Source: Plantibacter sp. ME-Dv--P-122b
Lineage (GTDB): Bacteria > Actinomycetota > Actinomycetes > Actinomycetales > Microbacteriaceae
Assembly: GCF_030209375.1 (NCBI RefSeq)
Contig: NZ_JARVSC010000003.1
Coordinates: 1,054,001 to 1,118,000, forward strand
Reading direction: 5' to 3'
DNA length: 64,000 nt
Position 1 is the stretch's first letter; the number at the start of each line of letters is the position of its first letter. The position numbers and the translations under genes were made by a program. Under the pieces are notes generated by a model. It was not told where the DNA came from, ran no database searches, and saw only the letters and a list, made by a program, of their open reading frames with translations. Positions 25,973 to 34,423 of the stretch are shown here, piece after piece.

Positions 25973-26616
25973 TGGACCTCTCCCAGTACCTCCCTCAGCT
26001 CGGCGCCGGGCTCCTCGTCAGCCTGCAGCTCACCGTCATCTCCGTGGTATGCGGGTACCTCGTCGGACTGGTCTTCGCCCTCGGCGTCTCCTCGACGCGA
26101 GGATGGCTGCGCTGGCCGACCCTGGTGATCGTCGAGATCGGCCGTGGGATCCCCGCACTCGTCGTGCTCTACATCGTCTACTACGGCCTCCCGTCGATCG
26201 GCGTGCTGTTCGCCAACTTCACCGCGGCGGCCATCGGTCTCACCTTCACGGTGGCCGCGTACTCCTCGGAGATGATCCGCGGGGGCATCCAGTCGGTCCC
26301 GATGGCCCAGCGCGAAGCGGCGAGCGCCCTCGGTCTCCCCCGCTTCGTCGGCTTCACGCGCATCGTCCTGCCGCAAGGGCTGCGGTCGTCCATCCCCGGT
26401 CTCATGGGCCTGGCGATCCAGTCGTTCCAAGGCACCTCGCTCGCCTACTCGATCTCGGTGAACGAGCTCATGAGCCAGGCGTACCAGGTGAGCACCGTGA
26501 CCTTCCAATACCTGAGCGTGTACGCGATCACGGGCGCCATCTACGTCGTCATCGCGGTCCCCTCGACCTGGCTCTCCATGGTCGTCGAGAAGCGGCTCTC
26601 CCGCGGGCACGTGTGA
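25969..26616 (+). CDS. Second ABC transporter permease (HisM/GltK-type)
   Basis: The 215-aa permease is a paralogue of the preceding one, with IEIGRGIPALVVLYIVYYGLP-type helices and the EAA loop (GGIQSVPMAQREAASALGLPRFVGFTRIVLPQGLR). The ATG at 25969 overlaps the upstream stop; a second ATG at 25972 is in frame. The heterodimer plus ATPase and lipoprotein form a complete importer. Confidence 0.93.
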   Translation: MMDLSQYLPQLGAGLLVSLQLTVISVVCGYLVGLVFALGVSSTRGWLRWPTLVIVEIGRGIPALVVLYIVYYGLPSIGVLFANFTAAAIGLTFTVAAYSSEMIRGGIQSVPMAQREAASALGLPRFVGFTRIVLPQGLRSSIPGLMGLAIQSFQGTSLAYSISVNELMSQAYQVSTVTFQYLSVYAITGAIYVVIAVPSTWLSMVVEKRLSRGHV

Positions 26617-26674
26617 CCTCACGGCTGCACCCGGCCCCTCCCCCTGCCTCAGCATGATCGAAAGGAACACCCCC

Positions 26675-27976
26675 ATGACCCGTTACTGCGTGATCGGCGC
26701 CGGAGCCGCCGGCATCTCCGCCCTACAGCAGCTGCGCGAGGCCGGCCACGAGGTCGACTGCTTCGAGCAGACCGACCGCGTCGGCGGCCACTGGCACACC
26801 GACTACGAGGCCCTGCACCTCATCACCTCCCGCGACATGACCGGTTTCGAGGACTTCCCGATGCCGGCCCACTATCCCCACTTCCCGCGACGCGACCAGG
26901 TGCGCGCCTACCTCGAGTCGTACGCACGTCACCACGGGCACTACGAGATCATCCGCTTCGGCACGGCCGTGCGATCGGTCGTCCCGATCGCGACCGATGG
27001 ACCCGTGGGCTCGGCCGGGTGGACCGTCACCCTCGACTCCGGCGAGCGCATCGACTACGACGGCGTCCTCGTCGCCAACGGCCACCTGTGGGATCAGAAG
27101 GTGCCGACGTTCCCGGGCACCTTCTCCGGGAAGCAGCTGCACTCGGGCTCGTACCGGAACACGTCCGACATCGACGGTGATCGTGTCCTCGTCGTCGGCG
27201 CGGGCAACTCCGGTTGCGACCTCGCGGTCGACGCGGCGCAGCACCGGATCGACGCCGACATCGTGATCCGCGAGGGGGTGTACTTCCAGCCGAAGACCTA
27301 CTTCGGCGTCCCCCGTCAGGAGGTCCCGTGGATGGCGCAGTTCTCCGCGGACGAGCAGGACCTCCTCGCACGGCTGCTCGCACGGGTGTCGATCGGCGAG
27401 TGGAAGGACTACCCGGGCATGCCCGAGCCGAAGTTCCGCACGCTCGCGGAGGGTCGGACGGTGGTGAACGACCTCCTGCTGTATTGGCTGCACCACGGCC
27501 GGGTCTCCGTCGTTCCGGGTATCGAACGGTTCGACGGTGCGACGGTGCACTTCACCGACGGCAGCGCTCGCGAGTACGGCACGATCCTCTGGGCCACGGG
27601 GTTCCACGCGTCGCTCCCGTTCCTCGGGGAGTCGCACGTCCACCGGCGGCATGGCGCTCCGCTCCGCCTGGGTGCCGGGGTCGTCCCGGAGGGCCTGGAG
27701 AAGCTCTACTACATCGGGCTCGCGGCCCCTCGAGGGCCGCAGATCCCGGTCTACGGCGTGCAGACGAAGCTCGCGATCCGGATGATCGCGCTGCACGAGG
27801 AAGCGTCGGACGGGTATGCGAACGTCCAGGGCTACCTGGCGTCGTTGCAGGAGCCCGAGTCGCGGATCGACATCCCGCGGGTGATCTGGAACGAACAGCT
27901 CGCAGACACCCACCGGCTGCTCGACGCCTTCGCGCAGGCTCGCTCGGTGGGCGACCGCACCGCGGCGCTCGTCTGA
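26675..27976 (+). CDS. Flavin-containing (FMO-like) NAD(P)-binding monooxygenase
   Basis: The 433-aa protein has the FAD motif GAGAAGISAL (about 8-17), the FMO-type LITSRDMTGFEDFPMP region, an ATG-type motif ANGHLWDQK, the NADP motif GAGNSGCDLA and a second ATG motif LWATGF. It resembles class B flavoprotein monooxygenases, which oxygenate N- or S-containing substrates using NADPH. ATG 26675 follows an AAAGGA site; a frame seven codons longer begins at 26654. It ends in a TGATG overlap with a small ORF. Confidence 0.9.
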   Translation: MTRYCVIGAGAAGISALQQLREAGHEVDCFEQTDRVGGHWHTDYEALHLITSRDMTGFEDFPMPAHYPHFPRRDQVRAYLESYARHHGHYEIIRFGTAVRSVVPIATDGPVGSAGWTVTLDSGERIDYDGVLVANGHLWDQKVPTFPGTFSGKQLHSGSYRNTSDIDGDRVLVVGAGNSGCDLAVDAAQHRIDADIVIREGVYFQPKTYFGVPRQEVPWMAQFSADEQDLLARLLARVSIGEWKDYPGMPEPKFRTLAEGRTVVNDLLLYWLHHGRVSVVPGIERFDGATVHFTDGSAREYGTILWATGFHASLPFLGESHVHRRHGAPLRLGAGVVPEGLEKLYYIGLAAPRGPQIPVYGVQTKLAIRMIALHEEASDGYANVQGYLASLQEPESRIDIPRVIWNEQLADTHRLLDAFAQARSVGDRTAALV

Positions 27977-28062
27977 TGCCGGAGCCCGTGTCCGTGGACC
28001 CGTACCCGCCGGAGCCGTTCGGCACCGAGACCGCTGCGATCGTCGTGCTCGGCTACGACTGA
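27976..28062 (+). CDS. 28-aa microORF coupled to the FMO gene
   Basis: The frame begins MPEPVSVDPYPPEPF and ends VVLGYD. Its ATG overlaps the FMO stop (TGATG at 27974-27978), so translation by re-initiation is likely. The peptide is acidic and Pro-rich at the N-terminus with a short hydrophobic stretch near the end; no cysteines or membrane helix. No known family recognised. It could also be a chance frame. Confidence 0.45.
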   Translation: MPEPVSVDPYPPEPFGTETAAIVVLGYD

Positions 28063-28097
28063 CGGGACTTCGGAACGCCCTCGGCACGAGACCCACG

Positions 28098-28130
28098 TCC
28101 CTGAGCCCACGGCCCGGTCCCTGAGTCGGA
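28098..28130. repeat. Dispersed repeat, two partial copies
   Basis: Two GTCCCTGAG cores 22 bp apart lie in the gap between the 28-aa ORF and the convergent LLM gene; the CTGTCGAAGG half is lost. Confidence 0.55.
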
Positions 28131-28147
28131 GCCCCGACCTGCCGCGG

Positions 28148-29530
28148 TCAGCGGCCGGCGAAGGCGCCGCGGTAGGCGCGCAGCGGGTGCGTCTCCGGGA
28201 GGGTGGGCTCCGCACCGAAGAGTTTCTCGCGGAGCGTGCCCGGCGCGTACTCGCGCTGGGCGAGACCGCGCTCCTGCAGCACCGGCATGACCTCGTCGAC
28301 GAAGACCTCGTAGGAGTGCGGGATCATCCAGTTGGCGACGTTGATCCCGTCGATCCCCGCCGCGCGCCACTCGGCCAGGTGGTCGGCGATCTGCTCCGGG
28401 GTCCCGACGACGCGGCCGCGCAGCTTCGCGGTGAGCTTCGCGAGGTCGCGCACGGTCGGTTCGCGGTCAGGTGAGAGAGCCTTGAGCGCCTCCAGCATGC
28501 TGTGCCCGCCCTGGGTCTCGACGTTCTTGAGCGGCGTGTCCGGGTCGATCGGCTTGCCGGTCGCCTGGTCGGTGCCGAGGTTCGAGTGCGCGAGGAACGC
28601 GTCGGCCGACAGGAGTTCGTCGTATTCGGCCTCGATGCGCTTCGCCTCCTCCTCGGTGCTGCCGACGATGAACGACATGGCCTGCCAGAACTTGACGTCA
28701 CGCGGATCGCGGCCGGTCTCGGCGACGAGCGCGCGCGTCGACTCTGCGGACGCCCGTGCCGCCTCGATGCTCGGCGCCATCATGAACTGCACCTCGGCGT
28801 AGTTCGCGGCGAACGCCTTCCCCGCACCGGACGACCCGGCCTGGAACAGGAGCGGCGATCGCTGCGGCGACGGCGACGACAGGTGCGGGCCCTCCACGCG
28901 GTACCGTTCGCCGACGTGGTCGATGCGGTGCACCTTGGTGGGATCGGCGAAGACGCCGCTGGCCTTGTCGGCGAGGAGTGCGCCGTCGTCCCACGACCCC
29001 TCCCAGAGCTTGCCGACGACCGCCACGTACTCCTCGGCCCACGCGTACCGCTCGTCGTGCTCGACGAGGCGGTCGAGCCCGTAGTTGCGCGCCGCGTTCT
29101 CGAGGAAGCTCGTGACGATGTTCCAGCCGACCCGCCCACCGGACGCGTGGTCGATCGTCGAGATCTTCCGGGCGAAGGTGAACGGGTGCTCCTGCAGGAT
29201 CGACGAGGTGAACGCGAGGCCGAGGTGCTCGGTGCTGATCGCGAGTGCCGACAGCAGCATCGACGGGTCGTTGCTGGGCAGTTGCATGCCCTCGCGCGCG
29301 TTCACGTCGAAGGACGCCCCGGCACCGCCGTAAACCCCGACGACGTCCGCGAAGAAGATCGTGTCGAACCGACCCCGCTCGAGCGTCTTCGCGAGGTCGA
29401 CCCAGAGGTTCACGTCGTCGAAGGTGTGCTGCTTCGCGTCCGGGTGGCGCCAGAGGCCGTGCTGCATGTGGGAGCCCGTGTTCATCACGAAGGCACCGAA
29501 CTGGAGGCGGGAGGGCTGAGCGGCGGTCAT
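28148..29530 (-). CDS. LLM-class flavin monooxygenase, NtaA/SnaA/DszA type (second)
   Basis: The 460-aa product is a paralogue of the gene at 17420, with LQFGAFVMNTGSHMQHGLWRHP, FDTIFFADVVGVYGG, ISTIDHASGGRVGWNIVTSFL and the C-terminal GINVANWMIPHSYEVFVDEVMPVL. It is convergent with the FMO operon and closes the locus. Two such enzymes with two SfnB-like partners suggest oxygenation of more than one substrate or step. Confidence 0.92.
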   Translation of the reverse strand: MTAAQPSRLQFGAFVMNTGSHMQHGLWRHPDAKQHTFDDVNLWVDLAKTLERGRFDTIFFADVVGVYGGAGASFDVNAREGMQLPSNDPSMLLSALAISTEHLGLAFTSSILQEHPFTFARKISTIDHASGGRVGWNIVTSFLENAARNYGLDRLVEHDERYAWAEEYVAVVGKLWEGSWDDGALLADKASGVFADPTKVHRIDHVGERYRVEGPHLSSPSPQRSPLLFQAGSSGAGKAFAANYAEVQFMMAPSIEAARASAESTRALVAETGRDPRDVKFWQAMSFIVGSTEEEAKRIEAEYDELLSADAFLAHSNLGTDQATGKPIDPDTPLKNVETQGGHSMLEALKALSPDREPTVRDLAKLTAKLRGRVVGTPEQIADHLAEWRAAGIDGINVANWMIPHSYEVFVDEVMPVLQERGLAQREYAPGTLREKLFGAEPTLPETHPLRAYRGAFAGR

Positions 29531-29553
29531 CCCCTCACGCTACCGGCAGGGGC

Positions 29554-29898
29554 TCAGCCGAAGGTGCCCTCGACATCCTGGTCGGTTCCGGAGGTGTTGA
29601 TCGAGTAGTCGACCGGATATCCGGACGGGCTCGTTCCGGCGAGCGCCGGGTCCTGCAGGATGGCGACGATCGCGGCACCCTGCTCAGGCGTCACGTCGGT
29701 GATCCAGAGCTTCGGTTGCGTCGTCACCTCGATCTCGACATCGGGGTAGGCCTCCACGACGGCGAGGATGGCGTCGACCATCGGCACGCTCAGCTCGGCC
29801 GGGTCGTCCGTCATGGAGAACCGCTCCGGCACGCGATAGTGCGCGCCGCCCGGATACAGCACACGAAGCTCGCGAACCGCGGCTGGTAGGGCTTCCAT
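29554..29898 (-). CDS. Hypothetical protein, 114 aa
   Basis: A soluble protein with alternating strands and helices (PMVDAILAVVEAYPDVEIEVTTQPKLWITDVTPEQGAAIVAIL). The ATG at 29898 has no good ribosome site; the frame is open back to a TAG at 29941-29943, which is the stop of the preceding gene, so a non-ATG start with the GGAGGGGG stretch is possible. It follows the 373-aa membrane protein gene and shares its strand; the end of that protein has a similar helical style. No family recognised. Confidence 0.62.
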   Translation of the reverse strand: MEALPAAVRELRVLYPGGAHYRVPERFSMTDDPAELSVPMVDAILAVVEAYPDVEIEVTTQPKLWITDVTPEQGAAIVAILQDPALAGTSPSGYPVDYSINTSGTDQDVEGTFG

Positions 29899-29940
29899 GG
29901 AGAAGACCGTGATGAGCGGCGCCCCCTCCGTGACGGCGAT

Positions 29941-31062
29941 CTACACCTGCAGCCGCTCCGTCACCATCAGTCGCTGCAGTTCGTCGGCGATCTCGTCGAT
30001 GCTCTGATCGCTCGGCACGAGCTGCACGCGCCACGGGCCTCGCGGTGGGTCCTGTTGCTGGGCCGGCGACGTCGGATCCGACTCGCGCTGGATGACGACG
30101 ATCGCGATGCCCTCGAGCTCCTCCCCGGCACGTTTCGCCGCATCGGCAGCGCCGAGCACCTGGCCGACGCCCGCATCGAGCGACATCGTCACCGTCGCAC
30201 CGTGACCGACGACCTCGATGTCGGCGATCCCGTCGATGTCGGCAAGCGCGCGGGTGAACCCGTCAACGGCTTCTGAGCGTTGCGCCGCGGCCACGTCCTG
30301 CGCGGGCGGCGGACGGAACGCGCCGGTCGACGTCACGATCACGGCGACGAGAACGAGTCCGGCGAGCACCGCAGTGACGACCCGCACCCGTCTCCGGCCG
30401 ATGATGAACGAGAGGAGCATGATGAGCGCGGCGACGATCAGCACGGGGATGCCGTAGGCGATGAGTCCGAAGACGAGGTACATGAGACCTGCTCCGAGAT
30501 TGCTCACCAGCCCACTGGCGATCAGCCCCAGTGGTGGTAGCCCGAAGATCACGAGGACACCGAAGCCGATCCCGGCGACCACGACCGCCGCGAGGCCACC
30601 CAGGTAGGCGAGCCCACGCGAGGGGGTCATCCGACGGATGACCTCCATCATCGGTTGGACGATCACGAGCATGACGCCCACGGCGACGAGGATCCATCCG
30701 CCGAGCGAACCGAGCATCTGGTACCAGAGCTCCGCCGCCGATGGCCCGCCGAGCACGATCGGCGCGTCCGGGCCGTACGACCCGGTCGACTGATCGACGC
30801 GCATGGCGGTACCGACGATGTTGAAGAGCGTGGTGACGACGCCCCCGACGGCGACGATCAGGACGGCCGAGACGGCGAGGTCGAGGGATCGGGTGAGATA
30901 TGCGATCAGGAACGCGACCCGGGGCGACCGGGGGGCAGGGTGCTGCGGATCCTTGGGGTCCGGCGAGGTCGCCACGGTCGAGGTCGCGACGACGGCTCCG
31001 ACCTCGCTCGCCTCGGCGTCATCGCGCTCAGGCGATGTCCCGGCCGACTCCCCGTCGCTCAT
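29941..31062 (-). CDS. Multi-pass membrane protein of unknown function
   Basis: The 373-aa product has an acidic Ser/Thr-rich N-terminus (1-48), then about six hydrophobic segments (near 52-90, 115-137, 150-175 in two runs, 185-220, 228-246). A C-terminal cytosolic or external domain (ALADIDGIADIEVVGHGATVTMSLDAGVG) is followed by SIDEIADELQRLM. No family recognised. The next gene on the strand probably belongs with it. Confidence 0.75.
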   Translation of the reverse strand: MSDGESAGTSPERDDAEASEVGAVVATSTVATSPDPKDPQHPAPRSPRVAFLIAYLTRSLDLAVSAVLIVAVGGVVTTLFNIVGTAMRVDQSTGSYGPDAPIVLGGPSAAELWYQMLGSLGGWILVAVGVMLVIVQPMMEVIRRMTPSRGLAYLGGLAAVVVAGIGFGVLVIFGLPPLGLIASGLVSNLGAGLMYLVFGLIAYGIPVLIVAALIMLLSFIIGRRRVRVVTAVLAGLVLVAVIVTSTGAFRPPPAQDVAAAQRSEAVDGFTRALADIDGIADIEVVGHGATVTMSLDAGVGQVLGAADAAKRAGEELEGIAIVVIQRESDPTSPAQQQDPPRGPWRVQLVPSDQSIDEIADELQRLMVTERLQV

Positions 31063-31157
31063 GGCTCCCCACTTCCGATGCGTCTCGATGACGCTCCCCC
31101 GCTCGTCAGTCTGACACGACCCCGTCGGGATGCCGCCGCGGCCGGGTAGGTCTCCGG

Positions 31158-31559
31158 TCAGCGCGCGTCGAGCGCGCGTAACTGCCGCTGCAGGGCGACC
31201 TGCCGGTACGAGGTGTCGATCAACTCAGCGATGAGCGCCCAGTCGACGTCGTCGAGCGTGCGGCCGTCGTTGCCGTCGAGGCCGGCGTCGAACGCAAGCT
31301 TGCCCGACGGGCCGTCGTACTTCGGCGACCAGAACCGCTCGTCCTCAAGCCAGGCGCCGCGTTCCTCCTCGGCCGGCGTGAACGTGATGCTGTGCGGGAT
31401 GCGCATCTCCGACCCGACGGTCACGAACACTCGCTTGCCCGCCTTGAACCGCGGGCGTCCGTGGCCGAACGTCTCGACGGCCTCCGGATAGGCGAGGCAG
31501 ATCCGCCTGACGCGTTCGACGAACGGATCGTCGGGATCGTGCACGATCGGATGCTCCAT
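31158..31559 (-). CDS. MmcQ/YjbR family protein
   Basis: The 133-aa product shows the CyaY-like YjbR fold: VRRICLAYPEAVETFGHGRPRFKAGKRVFVTV, then an RIPHSITFTPAEE turn and the closing DWALIAELIDTSYRQVALQ. YjbR proteins are small, often annotated DNA-binding, with no clear role. It stands alone. Confidence 0.85.
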   Translation of the reverse strand: MEHPIVHDPDDPFVERVRRICLAYPEAVETFGHGRPRFKAGKRVFVTVGSEMRIPHSITFTPAEEERGAWLEDERFWSPKYDGPSGKLAFDAGLDGNDGRTLDDVDWALIAELIDTSYRQVALQRQLRALDAR

Positions 31560-31600
31560 GCGCCGACGCTACTCCGCGCGGGCGTCACGCGACAGCCCAG

Positions 31601-31657
31601 CGAGCGTGCCCGTTCTGCCCTTGCAGGGCGTTCCAGGGAGCAGAACGAGCACGCTCG
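31601..31657. terminator. Inverted repeat downstream of the HxlR gene
   Basis: The 18-nt arms 31601-31618 and 31640-31657 (CGAGCGTGCCCGTTCTGC and its near complement, one mismatch) enclose a 21-nt loop. It sits just past the HxlR stop on the minus strand and upstream of the YjbR gene, so it probably terminates the HxlR transcript. Confidence 0.7.
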
Positions 31658-31676
31658 ATGCGGGGCGCGACCGCGA

Positions 31677-32090
31677 TCACCGGATGCGGTGCCCCGGGTG
31701 GGCGGCGTCGTACGCCGAACGGGACGCCGCGATCGCCGGCCGCTGCTCGAGCGACCAGTCGGCGAGCGTCTTGATCAGGTGGGACAGCCCCGCACCGGAC
31801 GAGGTGAGGGCGTAGGACACCTGCGCGGGCACCGTCGGGTACACGGTCCGGTCGACGAGGCCGTCGCGTTCGAGCCGGCGGAGGGTCAGCGTCAGCATGC
31901 GTTGGGATATCCCGTCGATCGCCCGCTGGAGCTCGCGGAACCGACGGTCGCCCGACGCGAGTTCGACGACGACGAGGACCGACCAGGTGTCGCCGATGCG
32001 GTCGAGGACGTCCCGGATGCCGCAGTCCGGGTGGTCCTCCTTGCCGCAGGGTTCGAGGTCGGCGGCTACCGCGGTGTGCGTGAGTGACAT
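31677..32090 (-). CDS. HxlR-family transcriptional regulator
   Basis: The 137-aa winged-helix protein has the HxlR pattern: CGIRDVLDRIGDTWSVLVVVELASGDRRFRELQRAIDGIS, QRMLTLTLRRLERDGLVDRTVYPTVPAQVSYALT. Two N-terminal cysteines (EPCGKEDHPDC) could be redox or zinc sensors, as in some quinone- or aldehyde-sensing members. It is divergent from the NAD(P)-binding oxidoreductase at 32170, with 79 bp between starts, the classic HxlR arrangement for controlling an oxidoreductase. Confidence 0.9.
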   Translation of the reverse strand: MSLTHTAVAADLEPCGKEDHPDCGIRDVLDRIGDTWSVLVVVELASGDRRFRELQRAIDGISQRMLTLTLRRLERDGLVDRTVYPTVPAQVSYALTSSGAGLSHLIKTLADWSLEQRPAIAASRSAYDAAHPGHRIR

Positions 32091-32169
32091 GGAAGTGCCT
32101 TCTTGTGGGGCCGGAACAGGGGACGCAGACTCGTCCGAGTCATCAATCCGAACACCGAAAGGCCCTGAA

Positions 32170-32967
32170 ATGATCCTCGTCACCGGAACCACCGGCCAAC
32201 TCGGCAGCGCGATCCTCGATGCGCTCACCACCCGTGGGGCTGCACCGCTCGCGAGCAACCGCAGCGGACAGGGCGGCGCGCAACGGATCGACTTCGACGA
32301 CCCCGACACCGTCTCCTTCGTCGGGGTCGACACGCTCGTCCTCGTGTCGGCGGGTGAGGCCGAGGACGACGTCGTGATCGCCCGACACGAGACGGCGATC
32401 GCCGCTGCCGAGCGGGACGGGGTGCAGCACGTGGTGTACACGAGCCTCACCTCGGCCGGAGACCACCTCGCGTTCGCGCTCGCGCACCGGTGGACCGAGC
32501 GTCGGCTGCAGCACAGCAGCCTGTCCTGGACGGTCCTGCGGAACGGCCTGTACGCCGAACTGTTCGGGTCGCTCCTGGCGCGGTCGGGCGACTCGCTCGG
32601 TTCGGCGTTCGGCGACGGGGCGCTCGCCGCCGTCGCACGAGCCGACCTCGCCGAGGCCGCGGCCGCCGTCGCGATGGCTCCGTCGGACCATGTCGGTCAC
32701 AACTACGACCTGGTTGGCGAACCGATCACGGCCGCGCAGGTGGCGGATCACTTGGCCGTCCCGCTTCGCACCCTCTCCCTCGCCGAGCAGCGGATGGCGC
32801 TGGCCGAGGCACCGCTCAAGCCGTTCCAGCCTGCCATGCTCATGTCGATCTTCACCGGCGTCCGGCACGGATTCCTCGACGGGACGAGCGACGATCTCCG
32901 CGCCCTGCTCGGACGCGAACCAGCGGACACGGTCGCGGTCGCCGCCGCCGCACTCCCGCCCCGCTGA
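32170..32967 (+). CDS. NmrA-like NAD(P)-binding protein (quinone-oxidoreductase type)
   Basis: The 265-aa protein begins MILVTGTTGQLGSAIL, the atypical-SDR NAD(P)H motif, with YTSLTS and a C-terminal variable substrate domain. It resembles QorB/NmrA-type NAD(P)H-quinone oxidoreductases, often induced by electrophiles through HxlR regulators. The active-site YxxxK of classical SDRs is absent. Its stop lies in the inverted repeat that follows. Confidence 0.88.
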   Translation: MILVTGTTGQLGSAILDALTTRGAAPLASNRSGQGGAQRIDFDDPDTVSFVGVDTLVLVSAGEAEDDVVIARHETAIAAAERDGVQHVVYTSLTSAGDHLAFALAHRWTERRLQHSSLSWTVLRNGLYAELFGSLLARSGDSLGSAFGDGALAAVARADLAEAAAAVAMAPSDHVGHNYDLVGEPITAAQVADHLAVPLRTLSLAEQRMALAEAPLKPFQPAMLMSIFTGVRHGFLDGTSDDLRALLGREPADTVAVAAAALPPR

Positions 32968-33023
32968 GTCGCCCGGAACCGCACGAATCCGAGGAGAAAC
33001 CGCGCAGTCTCGGGCGACTCAGC
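32963..33023. terminator. Inverted repeat between convergent genes
   Basis: Perfect 13-bp arms GCTGAGTCGCCCG (32963-32975) and CGGGCGACTCAGC (33011-33023) enclose 35 bp. The left arm includes the stop codon of the NmrA-like gene; the DUF418 stop follows three bases after the right arm. Confidence 0.7.
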
Positions 33024-33025
33024 GC

Positions 33026-34063
33026 TCAGGCGGCCGGCAGCGCAGCACCCCGCAGCGGGACGGCGCGACGCCAGGTGGCCATCCGCCACACCCACTCGAC
33101 CGGTCCGTAGCGGAAGTGCCGCAGCCAGAGGCGGCTGAGCACCGACTGCGCCGCGATGAGCACGAGCGCTCCGACGCTCACCGCGGCCAGGTCGTCGAGT
33201 TCCCGGAAAGTGACGATCGACCCGGCGACGGCGAACACGACGCTCGCAGCGAGGTAGTTGGTGAGGGCCATGCGTCCGAGGGGTTCGAAGACCGCCGCGA
33301 GCACCCGACGGACGGGCGTCTGCCAGAGCAGCGCGAACCCGGTCACGTAGACGACAGCGAGGATCCCGCCCGCGATCCCGCCGGCGGTGGTGAACCGCGG
33401 GTCGCCGGGCTCGGTGGTCTGCCAGACGATGGCCGGGACCGCGAGGGCTGTCGCCACGAGGAAGGTGATCCACAGGGGCCGTCCTCCGGCGTCGAGCCGC
33501 CTGGGCAGGCTGTATGCCGCAGCTCCCGCACCGGCGAGAAACAATCCGGGCAGGGTGGTGAGGCCGCCACCGGTGACCGCATACGCGGCGACGGTGAGCA
33601 CGACGCCGCCCCAGAGGATCGCCCATCGCGGGAGCAGGAGCAGCAGTGGCAGGACCAGCAGCCCGCAGATCGCGTACTCACGGAGGATCTCCCCCGGGTA
33701 GAGGAACCCGTGGGCGATCCCGATCAGGAGGAGCGCTCCGAGACGCAGCAGCATCGGGACGAGCGCTCCAGCGCCGCGCCGACGAGCGCCCTGGATCACG
33801 AGCATCGCGCTCAATCCGAAGAGGAAGGCGAAGATGGGGACGAACCGCGTCTGCACCGCGAACTCGAGGATCGTGTCCATCACGGTGCGCTGACGCTGGT
33901 CGAACGGGATGTCGCTGCCGAGGCGGGTGATGTCGGGGACGTTGACGAAGAGGATCCCGACGAGCGCGAACCCGCGGAGGGCGTCGATGAGGCGCCAGCG
34001 ACGCGAGGAGGAGGCGGCGGTGGACTGGACCGGCGGCGTGGAGGAGATGTTCACCAGAGACAT
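33026..34063 (-). CDS. DUF418 family membrane protein
   Basis: The 345-aa product has the YeiB/DUF418 start (RLIDALRGFALVGILFVNVPD), about eight or nine hydrophobic helices, and the conserved PLGRMALTNYLAASVV segment and the terminal RHFRYGPVEWVWRMATW. This family is predicted to transport or modify small molecules; function is unsettled. Confidence 0.9.
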   Translation of the reverse strand: MSLVNISSTPPVQSTAASSSRRWRLIDALRGFALVGILFVNVPDITRLGSDIPFDQRQRTVMDTILEFAVQTRFVPIFAFLFGLSAMLVIQGARRRGAGALVPMLLRLGALLLIGIAHGFLYPGEILREYAICGLLVLPLLLLLPRWAILWGGVVLTVAAYAVTGGGLTTLPGLFLAGAGAAAYSLPRRLDAGGRPLWITFLVATALAVPAIVWQTTEPGDPRFTTAGGIAGGILAVVYVTGFALLWQTPVRRVLAAVFEPLGRMALTNYLAASVVFAVAGSIVTFRELDDLAAVSVGALVLIAAQSVLSRLWLRHFRYGPVEWVWRMATWRRAVPLRGAALPAA

Positions 34064-34142
34064 ATCACCAGTTCAGCAGCCGTGGCGGAACGCCGCATGC
34101 ACCCGGAGGATGACGTCCTGCCACCCGGGATGGAGATCACCC

Positions 34143-34385
34143 TCAGGCGGCGGGCTCCTTCGGGCAGTGCAGCTGCGTGCGCGGACCGGTCGTGCGGTCG
34201 ACGATGTGCTCCGACATGGCGTGGCCGCAGATCGGGCACCCCGACTGCGCGGCCGGTGGCAACGGCTCCTCGTTGTAGGGACCGAGGGGCGGCGGGCCGA
34301 GCACCTTCCACATGCGGCCGTTCACCCAGCCGTACAGACCACCGGCCTCGCGCACGGACTCCCGGAAGGATCGTTTCTCGCTCAT
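34143..34385 (-). CDS. Small zinc-ribbon-like protein
   Basis: The 80-aa product begins MSEKRSFRESVREAGGLYGW and carries a C-terminal zinc-ribbon-like cysteine set (GCPICGHAMSEH, then QLHCPKEP). The ATG at 34385 is preceded by AT-rich sequence rather than a ribosome site; a TACACT -10 element lies seven bases upstream, suggesting a leaderless message. Another in-frame ATG is at 34406, but it lies in the likely promoter. It is divergent from the OhrR-like gene. Confidence 0.7.
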   Translation of the reverse strand: MSEKRSFRESVREAGGLYGWVNGRMWKVLGPPPLGPYNEEPLPPAAQSGCPICGHAMSEHIVDRTTGPRTQLHCPKEPAA

Positions 34386-34386
34386 A

Positions 34387-34417
34387 TTGATGAGTGTACT
34401 AATCATTTGGGTACGAT
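34387..34417 (+). promoter_or_regulatory. Overlapping divergent promoters with palindromic operator
   Basis: On the plus strand TTGATG (34387) and TACGAT (34412-34417) are 19 bp apart, with the regulator's GTG only six bases past the -10. On the minus strand TACACT (complement of 34394-34399) lies seven bases before the other gene's ATG. The imperfect palindrome ATGAGTGTACTAATCAT (34390-34406) spans both and would suit a MarR dimer. Confidence 0.5.
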
Positions 34418-34423
34418 GGGACC

